Notes: a model not told the origin generated them from the sequence alone. A stretch of 64,000 nucleotides of DNA from Stenotrophomonas oahuensis (GCF_031834595.1 NZ_CP115541.1:2226501-2290500); one strand, 5' to 3'; shown: positions 23,112 to 32,600, numbered from the stretch's first letter. Made by a program: numbers and translations.

Positions 23112-24710
23112 TCACTCGTGCGCGCTGTTGGGGTTCTGCATGTTTTCCTTGGCTTTGCCGTACTGCTTCAGCCGCTGCTCGTGGTAGCGGATGAACTCCT
23201 CGGCCGGCAACGGCTTCGAGAACAGCCAGCCCTGGCCGAATTCCACCTGCCGGGCCTGCAGATAGGCCAGCTGGGCAGAGGTCTCCACGCCCTCGGCCAC
23301 GGTGAACAGCCCCAGCGTCTTGGCCATGTCGATGATGTGCGAGGTGACCGGGCTGGTGGCGCTGTGGGTGCCGATGGCTTCAATGAACGACTTGTCGATC
23401 TTCAAGGCATCCAGCGGCAGGGTCTGCAGGTACTGCAGGCTGGAATAACCGACCCCGAAGTCGTCGATGGCCACGCAATGGCCGGCACGCCGGGCGGCCG
23501 CCAGCGAGGTGCGTGCGCCCTGGATGTCGATGAAGCCACGCTCGGTGGCCTCCAGCCAGATCTGCTGCGGATGGATGCCGGTGCCCTGCAGCTTGGCAGA
23601 CAGCACCTTCAACGCCCGCCCACTGCCGACGTCGCCTGCGGACAGGTTGATGGCGATATGCGCGCTGCGGTCGCGCACCAGCAGCTCGCGCATGTCCTGG
23701 ATGACCTGGTCGATGACGTGATCGGTCAACGCGTTGATCAGGCCGGTTTCCTCGGCCACCGGAATGAACAGATCCGGCCGCACCGAGGTGCCGTCGGGGC
23801 GGGACCAGCGCACCAGCGATTCGGCACCCACGCAGATGCCGGTGTCCAGTTCGATGATGGGCTGGTACTGCATGCTGAACTCACCCCGGCGCACTGCGCT
23901 GGTCAGTTCACTGCGCAGGGTCATGCGCCGCCGTGACAGCCACCAGACACCGAACACGCCGAACGCCGCGCCGGCCACGCCCAGCGGCAGCAGCTGCATC
24001 AGCTGGCGATACAAGCTGGTGCGGAAGTCGGTGCGCGGAGAGACCGCGATTGCCAGCCACTCCTGGTCCTGCGCGGTGGCGTACCAGCTGCGCGCTGTGC
24101 GCCCGCTGGACGGCTTGCGCAGCAGGTCCAGCAGCAGGTTCTGGTCGGGCAGTGCCTGCTGCACGAGCAGGCGGCCGTCCGGCGTGGCCACAGCCAGCCG
24201 CACGTTGGGGTCGGCAATGACGTCAACGAAGCGGCTGGGATCCATGATGATGTCGTGCCGGCCCAGCTGCACCGCCACCATCGGGCTGCCGTCGCCGGCC
24301 TGTGGGCGCACGCCCAGGGAGATGCCGGCCCCGTCGGCGGTGACGTGGTCGGGCAGGGGTTCGGGGATGTCGTCTTCAGTCAGTCCCCACGACGTACAGC
24401 GCAGCCGGCCGGCTTCGAAGTAGCCGACCTGCTCGGCCGAATGGGTGCTGACCGCCAGGTTGCGCATCAACTGCATATGCTCAGGCGAACAGGGCGGCAA
24501 CGGGGTCTGGTTGAGCTTGCGCAGGGCCATCAGACCGCCTTCGTAAGCGCGGTGCGCACGCAGCAGGGTGCGCTCTGCGGTGCTGGCCAAGGTGCGCTGT
24601 TCGTGCTCCTGCTGCCGTGCCCAGGTGAAGTACGCCACCGTGAGAACGGGGACGACCGCGCCGATGAGGGCGGCAAGCACGATGGCGGCGATGATCCTGG
24701 CGCGCTTCAA
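23112..24710 (-). CDS. CSS-motif EAL cyclic-di-GMP phosphodiesterase
   Basis: A 532-residue inner-membrane enzyme. TM1 is at residues 7-28 and TM2 at about 235-257 (LLPLGVAGAAFGVFGVWWL). Between them lies a periplasmic domain with two cysteines and an RCTSWG segment at the CSS motif position; in this family a disulfide there restrains activity. The EAL domain keeps ESLVRW (EAL position), NLSAGDV, EATERGF, DDFGVGYSSL, KIDKSF and EGVET, so hydrolysis of c-di-GMP is likely. Redox-regulated turnover of the messenger is the family expectation. Confidence 0.85.
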   Translation of the reverse strand: MKRARIIAAIVLAALIGAVVPVLTVAYFTWARQQEHEQRTLASTAERTLLRAHRAYEGGLMALRKLNQTPLPPCSPEHMQLMRNLAVSTHSAEQVGYFEAGRLRCTSWGLTEDDIPEPLPDHVTADGAGISLGVRPQAGDGSPMVAVQLGRHDIIMDPSRFVDVIADPNVRLAVATPDGRLLVQQALPDQNLLLDLLRKPSSGRTARSWYATAQDQEWLAIAVSPRTDFRTSLYRQLMQLLPLGVAGAAFGVFGVWWLSRRRMTLRSELTSAVRRGEFSMQYQPIIELDTGICVGAESLVRWSRPDGTSVRPDLFIPVAEETGLINALTDHVIDQVIQDMRELLVRDRSAHIAINLSAGDVGSGRALKVLSAKLQGTGIHPQQIWLEATERGFIDIQGARTSLAAARRAGHCVAIDDFGVGYSSLQYLQTLPLDALKIDKSFIEAIGTHSATSPVTSHIIDMAKTLGLFTVAEGVETSAQLAYLQARQVEFGQGWLFSKPLPAEEFIRYHEQRLKQYGKAKENMQNPNSAHE

Positions 24711-24921
24711 GCTAACCTCGGTGCAGTCGGGTGTAGGGGGTGCGGTTATGACACCACCCGCAGGCGGCTATGGGAACAGAACTTCACTCAGAACGCTGTC
24801 GGGATTTGCCCAGTGTCGGTATCAGGACGCATGAACGAGGTGAAGCCGTCACCGGGCCATCATCGGTACGGCCGGATCATCCCGCCACCGCTCGCCGCGC
24901 CCGCCCTGCGGGCCTTTCCCC

Positions 24922-25695
24922 ATGACGCGTCCGTTGCCTGTCGCTTTGGCCCTGTTGTCGCTGCTGCCAGGTGCGCCGGCAGTGGCACGCACGGTCTATC
25001 GTTGCGTGCAGAACAACACCGTCAGCCTGGCCACCGCGCCGGAGCCGGGCTCGAAATGCACCGCCGAGCAGGTGGACGACAACGCGGTGCAGGCCCCCAA
25101 CCTGTGGGGCAACATGGGGGTGTTCAGCGGCACCTTGTACGAACGCGAGCAGGACGGCGTACTGGTGTACTCCACCCGCAACCTGCCGGGCTCGCGGGTG
25201 TTCCTGAAGTTCACCGTGACCACCCCGCCGGGCGAACCGGCGCACCCGGGGCTGGGCAAGGTGGGGCCGGCGCAGTTGAACCGCCACGCGCGCCAGTTCA
25301 AGGCCGCAGCCCGGGCCACCGGCGTGGAAGACGCCTGGCTGCGGGCCATCGCCCATGCCGAAAGCAACTTCGACGCGGCTGCGGTGTCCCCCAAGGGCGC
25401 GCAGGGGGTGATGCAGCTGATGCCCGATACGGCCACCGAGATGGGGGTGACCGACCCGTTCTCGGCCGAGCAGTCGATCAGCGGCGGGGCGCGCTACCTG
25501 CAGGCGCTGCTGAAGCGCTACAAGGGCGACCGCACGCTGGCGGCTGCTGCCTACAACGCTGGCATCGGCGCGGTGACCCGCTACAAGGGCGTGCCACCGT
25601 ATGCGGAAACGCTGGCTTACGTGGAAAAGGTCAGCGCACTGTACGTACGCTACCGCGACGCGATGGGCGGCGCGCCGCAGACGCCGGCGCGCTGA
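24922..25695 (+). CDS. Soluble lytic transglycosylase (SLT family)
   Basis: A 257-residue exported murein hydrolase. A signal peptide is followed by a short DUF4124-like start (VYRCVQNNTVSLATAP). The SLT domain shows catalytic Glu in AIAHAESNFDAAAVSP, then GVMQLMPDTA, GARYLQALLKRY and AAAYNAGIGAV. It cleaves the MurNAc-GlcNAc bond to give anhydro ends. It stands alone, convergent with the following TPR gene. Confidence 0.85.
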   Translation: MTRPLPVALALLSLLPGAPAVARTVYRCVQNNTVSLATAPEPGSKCTAEQVDDNAVQAPNLWGNMGVFSGTLYEREQDGVLVYSTRNLPGSRVFLKFTVTTPPGEPAHPGLGKVGPAQLNRHARQFKAAARATGVEDAWLRAIAHAESNFDAAAVSPKGAQGVMQLMPDTATEMGVTDPFSAEQSISGGARYLQALLKRYKGDRTLAAAAYNAGIGAVTRYKGVPPYAETLAYVEKVSALYVRYRDAMGGAPQTPAR

Positions 25696-25712
25696 TTTCG
25701 CGCTACAGGCAT

Positions 25713-27185
25713 TTACTCGGAGTAGAGCGCGTAGCTTTCAATGCGCCCGACTTTCTCCGCGGCGGCGATCACATCCGCGCGCGCCTTGAACTGCTTCCAG
25801 CTGGCATGGAAGTCCTTGTCGCCCGGTAGTTCCGGCCGCTCGCGCAGCTGCTGCAGCTCCAGCAGCGCCGAACCCCGCTCATACGGGTCGGCAAGACGTT
25901 CGGCCAGCACGGCAGCGGCTTCGTCCAGGCGGTGATCGGTCACCAGCCCCAGCATCGTGTAGGCGGGAGCCTGCGCGCGCACGGCGGCCAGCGCGTTGTG
26001 CGCCTGTTGCTGTGCATCGGCATCGGCCAGCTGCTGGGCGGCCTGCAGCAGGATCACCTGGGTCATGCCCTCGCCTTGAACGGACAGCTCGCCCATGTCC
26101 CTGAGGGTCTGGCGGGCCAGTGCCGGGCGATGCAGCCCGGTGTAGCTGCTGGCCAGGCGCAGCTTCTGTTCGGTGTCGTCGCCCGGCGAGGCCATGCGGG
26201 TGGCCAGCTCCTGGGTCTGGATGGCCTCGTCGTTTCGGCCCAGCTGCCAGAATGCGCGGGCGCGGGCGTTAAGCATCATCCCGACGGGACGCGCTTCCTC
26301 CGCTTCAGGCAGGGACCGCGCCTGTGCGGCGAAATCGCCCAGCGACTGGGTCATGCCGACAACGTCTTCGGCTTGACCGGTGACCAGCAGTGCATTGGCC
26401 AGTGCGACGGCGGCCTCGTTCAAGCCGGGTGACAGCATGGTTTCCACCCGCATCTGGTCGATGTAGCGCTGCGCTGCGGCGACCGGATCGAAGCGGGCGT
26501 CGCCGCGTTGGATGAAGCGGTCAAAGCGCTTGTCGGCGCGCAGCTGTATCAGCGGCAGCGGCGCGTCCACGCGCTCCAGCGTGGCGGCCACGCGGTCGGA
26601 CTGCGGGCTTTCCACCTGCAGCTCTGCCAGGTCGACCCAGTACCAGATGGGTTCGATGCCATCGGGCTTCCAGTGCTGATCGAACAGCCCCTGCAGCAGT
26701 GCCAGCCGTCGGGCGGGGTCTTTGCGCAGATGCATGCTGATGTACCACACCTGGTCTTCGGCCAGTGCCGGCGTGTCCTTGCTGTCGCGGATGGCGCGGA
26801 TCATGTTGTCGGCGGCCGCGTCCAGCTGGCCGCGTGATATCTGGTGTCCCGCCAGCAACAGTCGGGCCTCGGCGTAGTCCGGTTTGATGTCCAGCGCCTT
26901 CTGCACGCGTTGCTCAGCCAGCGTGTCGTCACCCTGCACGCCAGCGGCAATCGCGGCATGTGCCCACACCTCACTGCGGGACTCCGGTTCCAGCGTCTCC
27001 AGACGCGGGTCGGCCAGCAGGCGTTCGTAGGCAATGGCAGCGCCGAGCGAGTCGCCCTGGGCCACCTGATTGGAGGCTGCCTGCAGCGCTTCGTTGAAGG
27101 CCGGATCGACGCCTGCCGCCGCGATGGCAGGCAACAGACACAGCGACAGCATCACGGCCAGTGCGTTACGGCGACAGCGGGACAT
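25713..27185 (-). CDS. Exported TPR-repeat protein, hypothetical
   Basis: A 490-residue protein with a signal peptide (MSRCRRNALAVMLSLCLLPAIAAAG). The mature part is almost entirely helical, Ala/Leu-rich repeats that read as TPRs (for example ALDIKPDYAEARLLLAGHQISRG). The start at 27185 follows an AAGGAAGG ribosome site. Some features recall the periplasmic TPR part of polysaccharide export porins, but there is no C-terminal barrel. Role unknown; divergent from the NHL/M23 gene. Confidence 0.7.
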   Translation of the reverse strand: MSRCRRNALAVMLSLCLLPAIAAAGVDPAFNEALQAASNQVAQGDSLGAAIAYERLLADPRLETLEPESRSEVWAHAAIAAGVQGDDTLAEQRVQKALDIKPDYAEARLLLAGHQISRGQLDAAADNMIRAIRDSKDTPALAEDQVWYISMHLRKDPARRLALLQGLFDQHWKPDGIEPIWYWVDLAELQVESPQSDRVAATLERVDAPLPLIQLRADKRFDRFIQRGDARFDPVAAAQRYIDQMRVETMLSPGLNEAAVALANALLVTGQAEDVVGMTQSLGDFAAQARSLPEAEEARPVGMMLNARARAFWQLGRNDEAIQTQELATRMASPGDDTEQKLRLASSYTGLHRPALARQTLRDMGELSVQGEGMTQVILLQAAQQLADADAQQQAHNALAAVRAQAPAYTMLGLVTDHRLDEAAAVLAERLADPYERGSALLELQQLRERPELPGDKDFHASWKQFKARADVIAAAEKVGRIESYALYSE

Positions 27186-27312
27186 GCAGGGCGTCCTTCC
27201 TTGGGGGCGATGCCCGATTGAAACCGGAACACGCCAGCAGCACAAGCGCAGGGCTGGGCAGCACGGATGTCAGCGGCTAAGGTCAACGGCTGGAATCATG
27301 ACAGGGACGCCG

Positions 27313-29421
27313 ATGACGCGCGCACGATGGGCAGGGATCGCGGTGGTGGCAGCGGCCACGCTGGCAGCACTGGCATGGACATTCCTGCGCAGCGACCCGG
27401 TACCGGAACCGCCGCCAGGACCGCTGCCGACGCCGCTGGGCTGGATCGCGCAGATCGACCTGCTGGCGGGCGACGGCGTGGGTGGGCTGCAGGAGGGCGC
27501 AGGCGTGCAGGCGCGCTTTGCCGACCCCTACGGCCTGGTGGTGGACGCCCAGGGCGTGGTCTACGTGGCCGACGCCGGCGACAACAACCGGATCCGGCGC
27601 ATCCATCCGGACGGCCGGGTGGATACCCTGGCCGGGCAGGGCGAAGGCTGGCGCGATGGTCCGGCGCTGCAGGCGCAGTTCAACACGCCCTCGCAGATCG
27701 CACTGGACGCGGCGGGCAACCTGTTCGTGGCCGACACCGGCAACCATGTGATCCGCCGTATCAGCGTGGACGGCACCGTCAGCACGCTGGCCGGCGACGG
27801 CCAGCCGGGCTTTGCCGATGGCGCGGCCGCGCAGGCGCGCTTCAACGGGCCGATGGGCGTGGCGGTGGATGCCCAGGGGCGGGTATTTGTGGCCGACACC
27901 TGGAACGACCGCATCCGCGTGATTGAAACGGACGGCCAGGTGCGCACGCTGGCCGGTGGCGACGCGCCCGGCAACGTGGACGGAGCCGGCATCGGCGCAC
28001 GCTTCGACACGCCGGTGTCGCTGGCGTGGGACAGCCACGGCAATCTGCTGATTGCCGACCTGTACAACAACGCGGTGCGCCGTTTGGCCGCCAACGGCAC
28101 GGTGGATACGCGGGTGCCGGCAGGCGGGCTGGTGAGTGGGCCGATGGCGTTGGCAGTCACCCATGATGACGTGCTCTACGTCAGCGACATCAACGGCAAG
28201 CTGGTGCAGATTTCCGCCTACGGCCATGCAGTGGCACTGGTGGGCGTGCCGCCGCAGCCGCGTTTCTCACGGCCGTCCGCGCTGGCGTTGGATGCCGACG
28301 GTGGGCTGTACCTTGCCGATGCCGCGTCCTACCGCGTACACCACCTGCACCCGGTGGTAGTGCCGGGTCTTGCCCGGCAGGAAACGCCGACCACCCCACC
28401 GCCAGCCCTGATCGGCCCCGCCCCGGACGCCCCCTTACCGGCCACCGAAGGCCGCTGGCCGTTAGACCCCCAACAAGGCTGGCACGAAGTAGTCGGCACC
28501 CTCGGCGAAGTCCGCGGCAGCTTCAAAGGCGAAAGCCGGCACCACCTGCACGACGGCTTCGACATCCGCGGTGACGTCGGGCAGACCGTGCGAGCGGTGG
28601 CCGACGGCAAGGTGAGCAGCCCGTTCGGCGCGTGGTCGGTCGGCGACCAGGCCGAGGGGCTGGCACTGGACCGCATCCGCTACATCCACATGAAAGTCGG
28701 CCGCGATCCGCAGGGCCGCGCTTTCGACGCACGCTGGCCGCAACTATTGGACCTGGACGGCAAGCTGGAACGCGTGCGCGTGCGTCGCGGTACCCGCTTC
28801 CAGGCCGGCGATCCGCTGGGCAGCATCAACCGCATGGCGCACGTGCACCTGAGCGTCGGGGCCAGCGGCTTCGAACGCAACGCGGTGGCGCTGGGCTTCA
28901 CCGGCTACGCCGACGCCTTCGCGCCGCGCATCACCGGCGTTGAAGTGCTGGATGATGCCGACCAGCCGATCACGCCGGGCGCGGATGGACGCGTGCCGAT
29001 CTCGAGGCTGGGGCCGGGTGTGCAGATCGTGGTCGAGGCCTGGGACCAGGTGGACCACAACCTGCCGCGTCGTCGGCTTGGCTTGTACCAGGTGGGTTAC
29101 CAGATTCTGGATGCCGCAGGCCAGCCGCTGCTGGGTTACGAGCAGCCGCGCTTCAACATCGTGTTCAACCGCATGCCGCGCGAGCGCAGTGCCACCTTGG
29201 TGGCGTATGCGCCCGACAGCGGCATCACCGTGCACGGCAGTGCGGTGACCCGGTTCCGGTATCTGGTGACCAACACCGTGCGCGATGGGCTGGTGGAAAC
29301 CGGGCGTTGGTTGCCTGAAGCATTACCCGCAGGGGATTACATCATCCGCGGCAGTGCGCGCGATTACAGCGGAAACGAAGCCGTAGGCCCACGTGATCTG
29401 AAGGTGACCGTGCTGCCGTAA
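27313..29421 (+). CDS. Membrane-anchored NHL-repeat / M23-peptidase-like fusion
   Basis: A protein of about 702 residues. An N-terminal signal anchor (WAGIAVVAAATLAALAWTF) is followed by five or six NHL propeller blades (ADAGDNNRIRRI, ADTGNHVIRRI, ADTWNDRIRVI, ADLYNNAVRRL) to about residue 350. After a Pro-rich linker comes a LytM/M23-like domain: HHLHDGFDIRGDVGQTVRAV and HVHLSVG supply the H..D and HxH zinc ligands. A beta-rich C-terminal part ends the protein. It probably acts on or senses the cell wall. ATG 27298 is another possible start. A SMAG-like hairpin lies in frame within the linker (28357-28380). Confidence 0.75.
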   Translation: MTRARWAGIAVVAAATLAALAWTFLRSDPVPEPPPGPLPTPLGWIAQIDLLAGDGVGGLQEGAGVQARFADPYGLVVDAQGVVYVADAGDNNRIRRIHPDGRVDTLAGQGEGWRDGPALQAQFNTPSQIALDAAGNLFVADTGNHVIRRISVDGTVSTLAGDGQPGFADGAAAQARFNGPMGVAVDAQGRVFVADTWNDRIRVIETDGQVRTLAGGDAPGNVDGAGIGARFDTPVSLAWDSHGNLLIADLYNNAVRRLAANGTVDTRVPAGGLVSGPMALAVTHDDVLYVSDINGKLVQISAYGHAVALVGVPPQPRFSRPSALALDADGGLYLADAASYRVHHLHPVVVPGLARQETPTTPPPALIGPAPDAPLPATEGRWPLDPQQGWHEVVGTLGEVRGSFKGESRHHLHDGFDIRGDVGQTVRAVADGKVSSPFGAWSVGDQAEGLALDRIRYIHMKVGRDPQGRAFDARWPQLLDLDGKLERVRVRRGTRFQAGDPLGSINRMAHVHLSVGASGFERNAVALGFTGYADAFAPRITGVEVLDDADQPITPGADGRVPISRLGPGVQIVVEAWDQVDHNLPRRRLGLYQVGYQILDAAGQPLLGYEQPRFNIVFNRMPRERSATLVAYAPDSGITVHGSAVTRFRYLVTNTVRDGLVETGRWLPEALPAGDYIIRGSARDYSGNEAVGPRDLKVTVLP
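28357..28380 (+). repeat. SMAG-like hairpin inside a reading frame
   Basis: GTAGTGCCGGGTCTTGCCCGGCA has the GTAG head and stem of a SMAG element but lies within the NHL/M23 gene, where it is read in frame as VVPGLARQ at the junction of the two domains. Confidence 0.65.
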
Positions 29422-29430
29422 CGCCCGGCT

Positions 29431-29811
29431 CTACGCGGCTGCGCTCACCCGTACCCGCTCTGCCTCCATATCCGCCACCGGCCGCACCTCGATACTGCCG
29501 TACCGCGACCACGGGAACTCGCGCGCAATCCGCATCGCTTCATCGGCATCGCGCGCGTTGATCAGATTGAACCCGGCCAGGAACTCACGCGTCTCCGCAA
29601 ACGGGCCATCGGTGATCCGCGTCTGCGCCTGACGCACACGCAACGTGCGCGCCTGTTCCACCGGCTGCAGCTGCTGCGACATCACCAGGACGCCCTGGGC
29701 CTGCAGTTCGTCGGCATGGGCCAGACAGCCCCGCATCTCGGCGTCGTACTCCTCGGCCGGAAGCGCCTGGATCAGTTCCGGGTCGATGTTGATCAGCAGC
29801 AGGAATTGCAT
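29431..29811 (-). CDS. YciI-family (DGPF) protein
   Basis: A 126-residue protein with the YCII fold: FLLLINIDPEL at the start, QTRITDGPFAETREFLAGF with the DGPF motif, and an EVRPVADM tail. It is convergent with the NHL/M23 gene and divergent from a second YciI gene of the ECF42 operon. DGPF proteins are the standard companions of ECF42 sigma factors. The start at 29811 gives the usual beginning of the family; the frame extends a further 11 codons. Confidence 0.8.
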   Translation of the reverse strand: MQFLLLINIDPELIQALPAEEYDAEMRGCLAHADELQAQGVLVMSQQLQPVEQARTLRVRQAQTRITDGPFAETREFLAGFNLINARDADEAMRIAREFPWSRYGSIEVRPVADMEAERVRVSAAA

Positions 29812-30023
29812 GGGCGCACCACCGGCAGCGGGGGAAGCACCCATGATGCCGCAGCCGGCGCGGCACCTGTGTTGCAGTGCGGCAGTGGCCGCCTGTTCAG
29901 GCCATAACCGTCACCACGTGACGGGATCGAAATATTTTTTGCCGGGGATGTCGATCTGGGCTCCACTGGTGCGTCGTATGTCATGAAGGGCCCCCGAACC
30001 GGGCCCGTGAACAGGACACGGCA

Positions 30024-30455
30024 ATGAAAGTGATGGTGATCGTCAAAGCCAGCCCGGACACCGAAGCCGGGGTGATGCCCACCGAGGCGGAACTGGCCGC
30101 CATGGGCAACTTCAACGAACAGCTGGTAAACGCCGGGATCATGCTGGCCGGCGAGGGCCTGCAGCCGAGCCACCGCGGCCACCGGGTGGTGTACGGCGGG
30201 ACGGCCCCGCGGGTCATCGACGGCCCGTTCGCCGAAACCCGCGAGCTGATCGCCGGCTTCTGGCTGTGGCAGGTGCGCTCGATGGATGAGGCGCTGGAGT
30301 GGGCCAAGCGCGCCCCGTTCGCGCCCAACGATGTGGTTGAACTGCGCCCGCTGTTTGACATGGACGACTTTGGCGAAGCCTTCACCCCGGAATTACGTGC
30401 GCAGGAACAGCGTCTGCGCGATCAGATTGAACACAACGACGGAGAAACCCGATGA
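30024..30455 (+). CDS. YciI-family (DGPF) protein, first gene of the ECF42 operon
   Basis: A 143-residue YCII-fold protein (MKVMVIVKASPDTEAG, VIDGPFAETRELIAGFWLWQV, ELRPLFDMDDF). Its stop overlaps the start of the next gene by ATGA, implying coupled translation. The family may bind a small molecule at a conserved Asp/His; no catalytic role is established. The gap 29812-30023 is AT-rich near 29930 and probably holds divergent promoters. Confidence 0.8.
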   Translation: MKVMVIVKASPDTEAGVMPTEAELAAMGNFNEQLVNAGIMLAGEGLQPSHRGHRVVYGGTAPRVIDGPFAETRELIAGFWLWQVRSMDEALEWAKRAPFAPNDVVELRPLFDMDDFGEAFTPELRAQEQRLRDQIEHNDGETR

Positions 30456-30880
30456 AACTGATTCCCTTCCTGGGCTTCAATGGCCAGACCCACGAAGCCA
30501 TGGCGTTCTACGCCAAGGTGCTGCGCGGCAACGTCACCTCGGAAACGAAATACGGCGACATGCCGCCTAGCGACAACATGGATGGCTGCGGCGACGCCCC
30601 CGGTCCGCTGGACCCGAACCTGGTGGCGCACAGCCAGCTGGAAGTGGGCGATGCTGTGCTGATGGCCGCCGACGGTCCGCCGTCCGACGGTGCCGGCACC
30701 ACCACCATCAACATCGACGTGGACAGCATTGAAGAAGCCGAACGGGTGTTCAAGGAGCTGTCCGAAGGCGGCAAGGTCACCATGCCGATCGGCGAAACGT
30801 TTTGGGCGCACCGCTGGGGCATGCTGGAAGACAAGTACGGCAAGCCGTGGATGGTCAACTGCATGAAGCCGTTCCCGTAA
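30452..30880 (+). CDS. VOC-family protein, PhnB/glyoxalase-like
   Basis: A 142-residue protein of the vicinal-oxygen-chelate fold, PhnB type: MKLIPFLGFNGQTHEAMAFYAKVL at the start, VAHSQLEVGDAVLMAAD in the middle, and FWAHRWGMLEDKYGKPWMVN at the end. It is the second gene of the ECF42 operon. It probably works as a dimer; substrate unknown. Confidence 0.8.
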   Translation: MKLIPFLGFNGQTHEAMAFYAKVLRGNVTSETKYGDMPPSDNMDGCGDAPGPLDPNLVAHSQLEVGDAVLMAADGPPSDGAGTTTINIDVDSIEEAERVFKELSEGGKVTMPIGETFWAHRWGMLEDKYGKPWMVNCMKPFP

Positions 30881-30912
30881 CGCCTGCGCCCTCTGACACC
30901 TGGAATGTCCGA

Positions 30913-31329
30913 ATGAAACTGACCAACGAACAAATGATCTTCGTCAACCTGCCTGTCGAAGACCTCGAGCGCAGCAAGTCCTTCTACACCGCGCTCGGCT
31001 ATACCCTCAACCCCACCTTCTCCAACGACGACGGTGCCTGCATCGTGATCAGCGAGCACATCTTCGTCATGGTGCTGCGCAAGCCGTTCTTCGAGACCTT
31101 CATCAGCAAGCCGATCGCCGACACCCACGCCACCGCAGCGGTGATCAACGCACTGTCGGCAACCAGCCGCGAAGCGGTGGACGCACAGCTGGAGAAGGCA
31201 CTGAAAGCGGGCGGCACCGAACCGCAGCCGCCTCGCGACTACGGCTTCATGTACCAGCGCAGCTTCCAGGATCCGGACGGGCATCTGTGGGAAGTGGCGC
31301 ACATGGATATGGACGCCGCGCCGGGCTGA
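30913..31329 (+). CDS. VOC-family glyoxalase/extradiol dioxygenase-like protein
   Basis: A 138-residue VOC protein: FVNLPVEDLERSKSFYTALGY, ISEHIFVMVL and SFQDPDGHLWEVAHMD, the last holding the usual metal-site Glu. It lies 32 bp after the previous VOC gene and 17 bp before the sigma factor gene. The clustering with YciI proteins and an ECF42 factor points to a shared stress-related regulon. Confidence 0.8.
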   Translation: MKLTNEQMIFVNLPVEDLERSKSFYTALGYTLNPTFSNDDGACIVISEHIFVMVLRKPFFETFISKPIADTHATAAVINALSATSREAVDAQLEKALKAGGTEPQPPRDYGFMYQRSFQDPDGHLWEVAHMDMDAAPG

Positions 31330-31346
31330 GTGGTTTCATTCCCGGC

Positions 31347-32600
31347 ATGGATGCCACGCTGACGCAACGACTGGATACTCTCTGGCGCATGGAAGCGCCG
31401 GCTCTGATCGCACGCCTGGCACGCATGCTGGGCGGCGACGTGGGGCGGGCCGAAGAACTGGTCCAGGACACCTGGCTGTCCGCGCTGGAGCGCTGGCCGG
31501 CGCAGGGCGTGCCGGACAATCCCGGAGCGTGGCTGATGACCACCGCGCGCAACCGCGCCATCGACGTGCTGCGCCAGCACCAGCGGGTGGCGGGGCAGCA
31601 CGCGCAATGGGGCAGCGAACTGGAACCACAGCCGTTGCCGCTGCCCGACGACACTGAGGCGCTGGGCGACGATATCGGCGATGACCTGCTTCGGCTGATC
31701 TTCGTGGCCTGTCACCCGGTGCTGGGTGCAGACGCACGCGTCGCGCTGACCCTGCGCCTGCTCGGCGGGCTGACCACCGACGAGATCGCACGCGCCTTCC
31801 TGCAGCCGGAGCCGACCATCGCCCAGCGCATCGTGCGGGCCAAACGCACCCTGGCCAGCAAGCAGGTGCCGTTTGAGGTGCCGCGCCAGGCGGCGCTGCC
31901 GGAGCGGTTGGCGTCGGTGCTGGAAGTGGTCTACCTGGTGTTCAACGAAGGCTATGCGGCCAGCAGCGGCGACGATTGGATGCGCCCGGCGCTGTGCGAA
32001 GAGGCGTTGCGGCTGGGCCGCATCCTGCAGCAGCGCCTGCCGGTGTGGCCGCAGGTGCACGGCCTGCTGGCGTTGATGGAACTGCAGGCCTCGCGTGCAC
32101 GGGCGCGGGTGGATGCGGAGGGCAACCCGATTCTGCTGCCCGACCAGGACCGCAGCCGCTGGGACCACCTGCAGGTAGCCCGGGGGCAGGCGGCGCTGCG
32201 CCGCGCGCTGGAACTGGGCGGCGCGAGCGATCCGTACGTACTGCAGGCGGCAATCGCCGATTGCCATGCCCGTGCGCGGCGGCTGGAGGACACCGACTGG
32301 GCGCAGATGGCCGCGTTGTATGCGCGGCTGGCGCAGGTGAATCCGTCGCCGGTGGTGGAGCTCAATCGGGCCGTGGCGGTGTCGCGGGCGGCTGGTGCCG
32401 CGGCGGCGTGGCCGCTGGTGGAGGCGTTGGCGGCCGATGGTCGGCTGCGCGAGTACGCGCCGCTGGCGGCGGTGCAGGGCGACCTGTTGTCGCAGCTGGG
32501 GCGGTCGCAGGAGGCGGCGGAGGCGTTTGCGCGGGCGGCGGAATTGACCACGAATGTGCGCGAGAAGGCGTTGTTGGAGGCCAAAGCAAGGCAACCGTAG
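31347..32600 (+). CDS. ECF42-type RNA polymerase sigma factor with TPR-like C-terminus
   Basis: A 417-residue sigma factor (COG4941/ECF42). The sigma2 region covers residues about 10-80 (ELVQDTWLSALERWP, NPGAWLMTTARNRAIDVLR) and sigma4 about 110-170 (LRLLGGLTTDEIARAFLQPEPTIAQRIVRAK). A long helical C-terminal extension (YLVFNEGYAASSG, LNRAVAVSRAAG) replaces an anti-sigma factor in this group and is needed for activity. Its operon partners are the YciI and VOC genes just upstream. The TAG stop is part of the GTAG of the following SMAG element. Confidence 0.85.
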   Translation: MDATLTQRLDTLWRMEAPALIARLARMLGGDVGRAEELVQDTWLSALERWPAQGVPDNPGAWLMTTARNRAIDVLRQHQRVAGQHAQWGSELEPQPLPLPDDTEALGDDIGDDLLRLIFVACHPVLGADARVALTLRLLGGLTTDEIARAFLQPEPTIAQRIVRAKRTLASKQVPFEVPRQAALPERLASVLEVVYLVFNEGYAASSGDDWMRPALCEEALRLGRILQQRLPVWPQVHGLLALMELQASRARARVDAEGNPILLPDQDRSRWDHLQVARGQAALRRALELGGASDPYVLQAAIADCHARARRLEDTDWAQMAALYARLAQVNPSPVVELNRAVAVSRAAGAAAAWPLVEALAADGRLREYAPLAAVQGDLLSQLGRSQEAAEAFARAAELTTNVREKALLEAKARQP

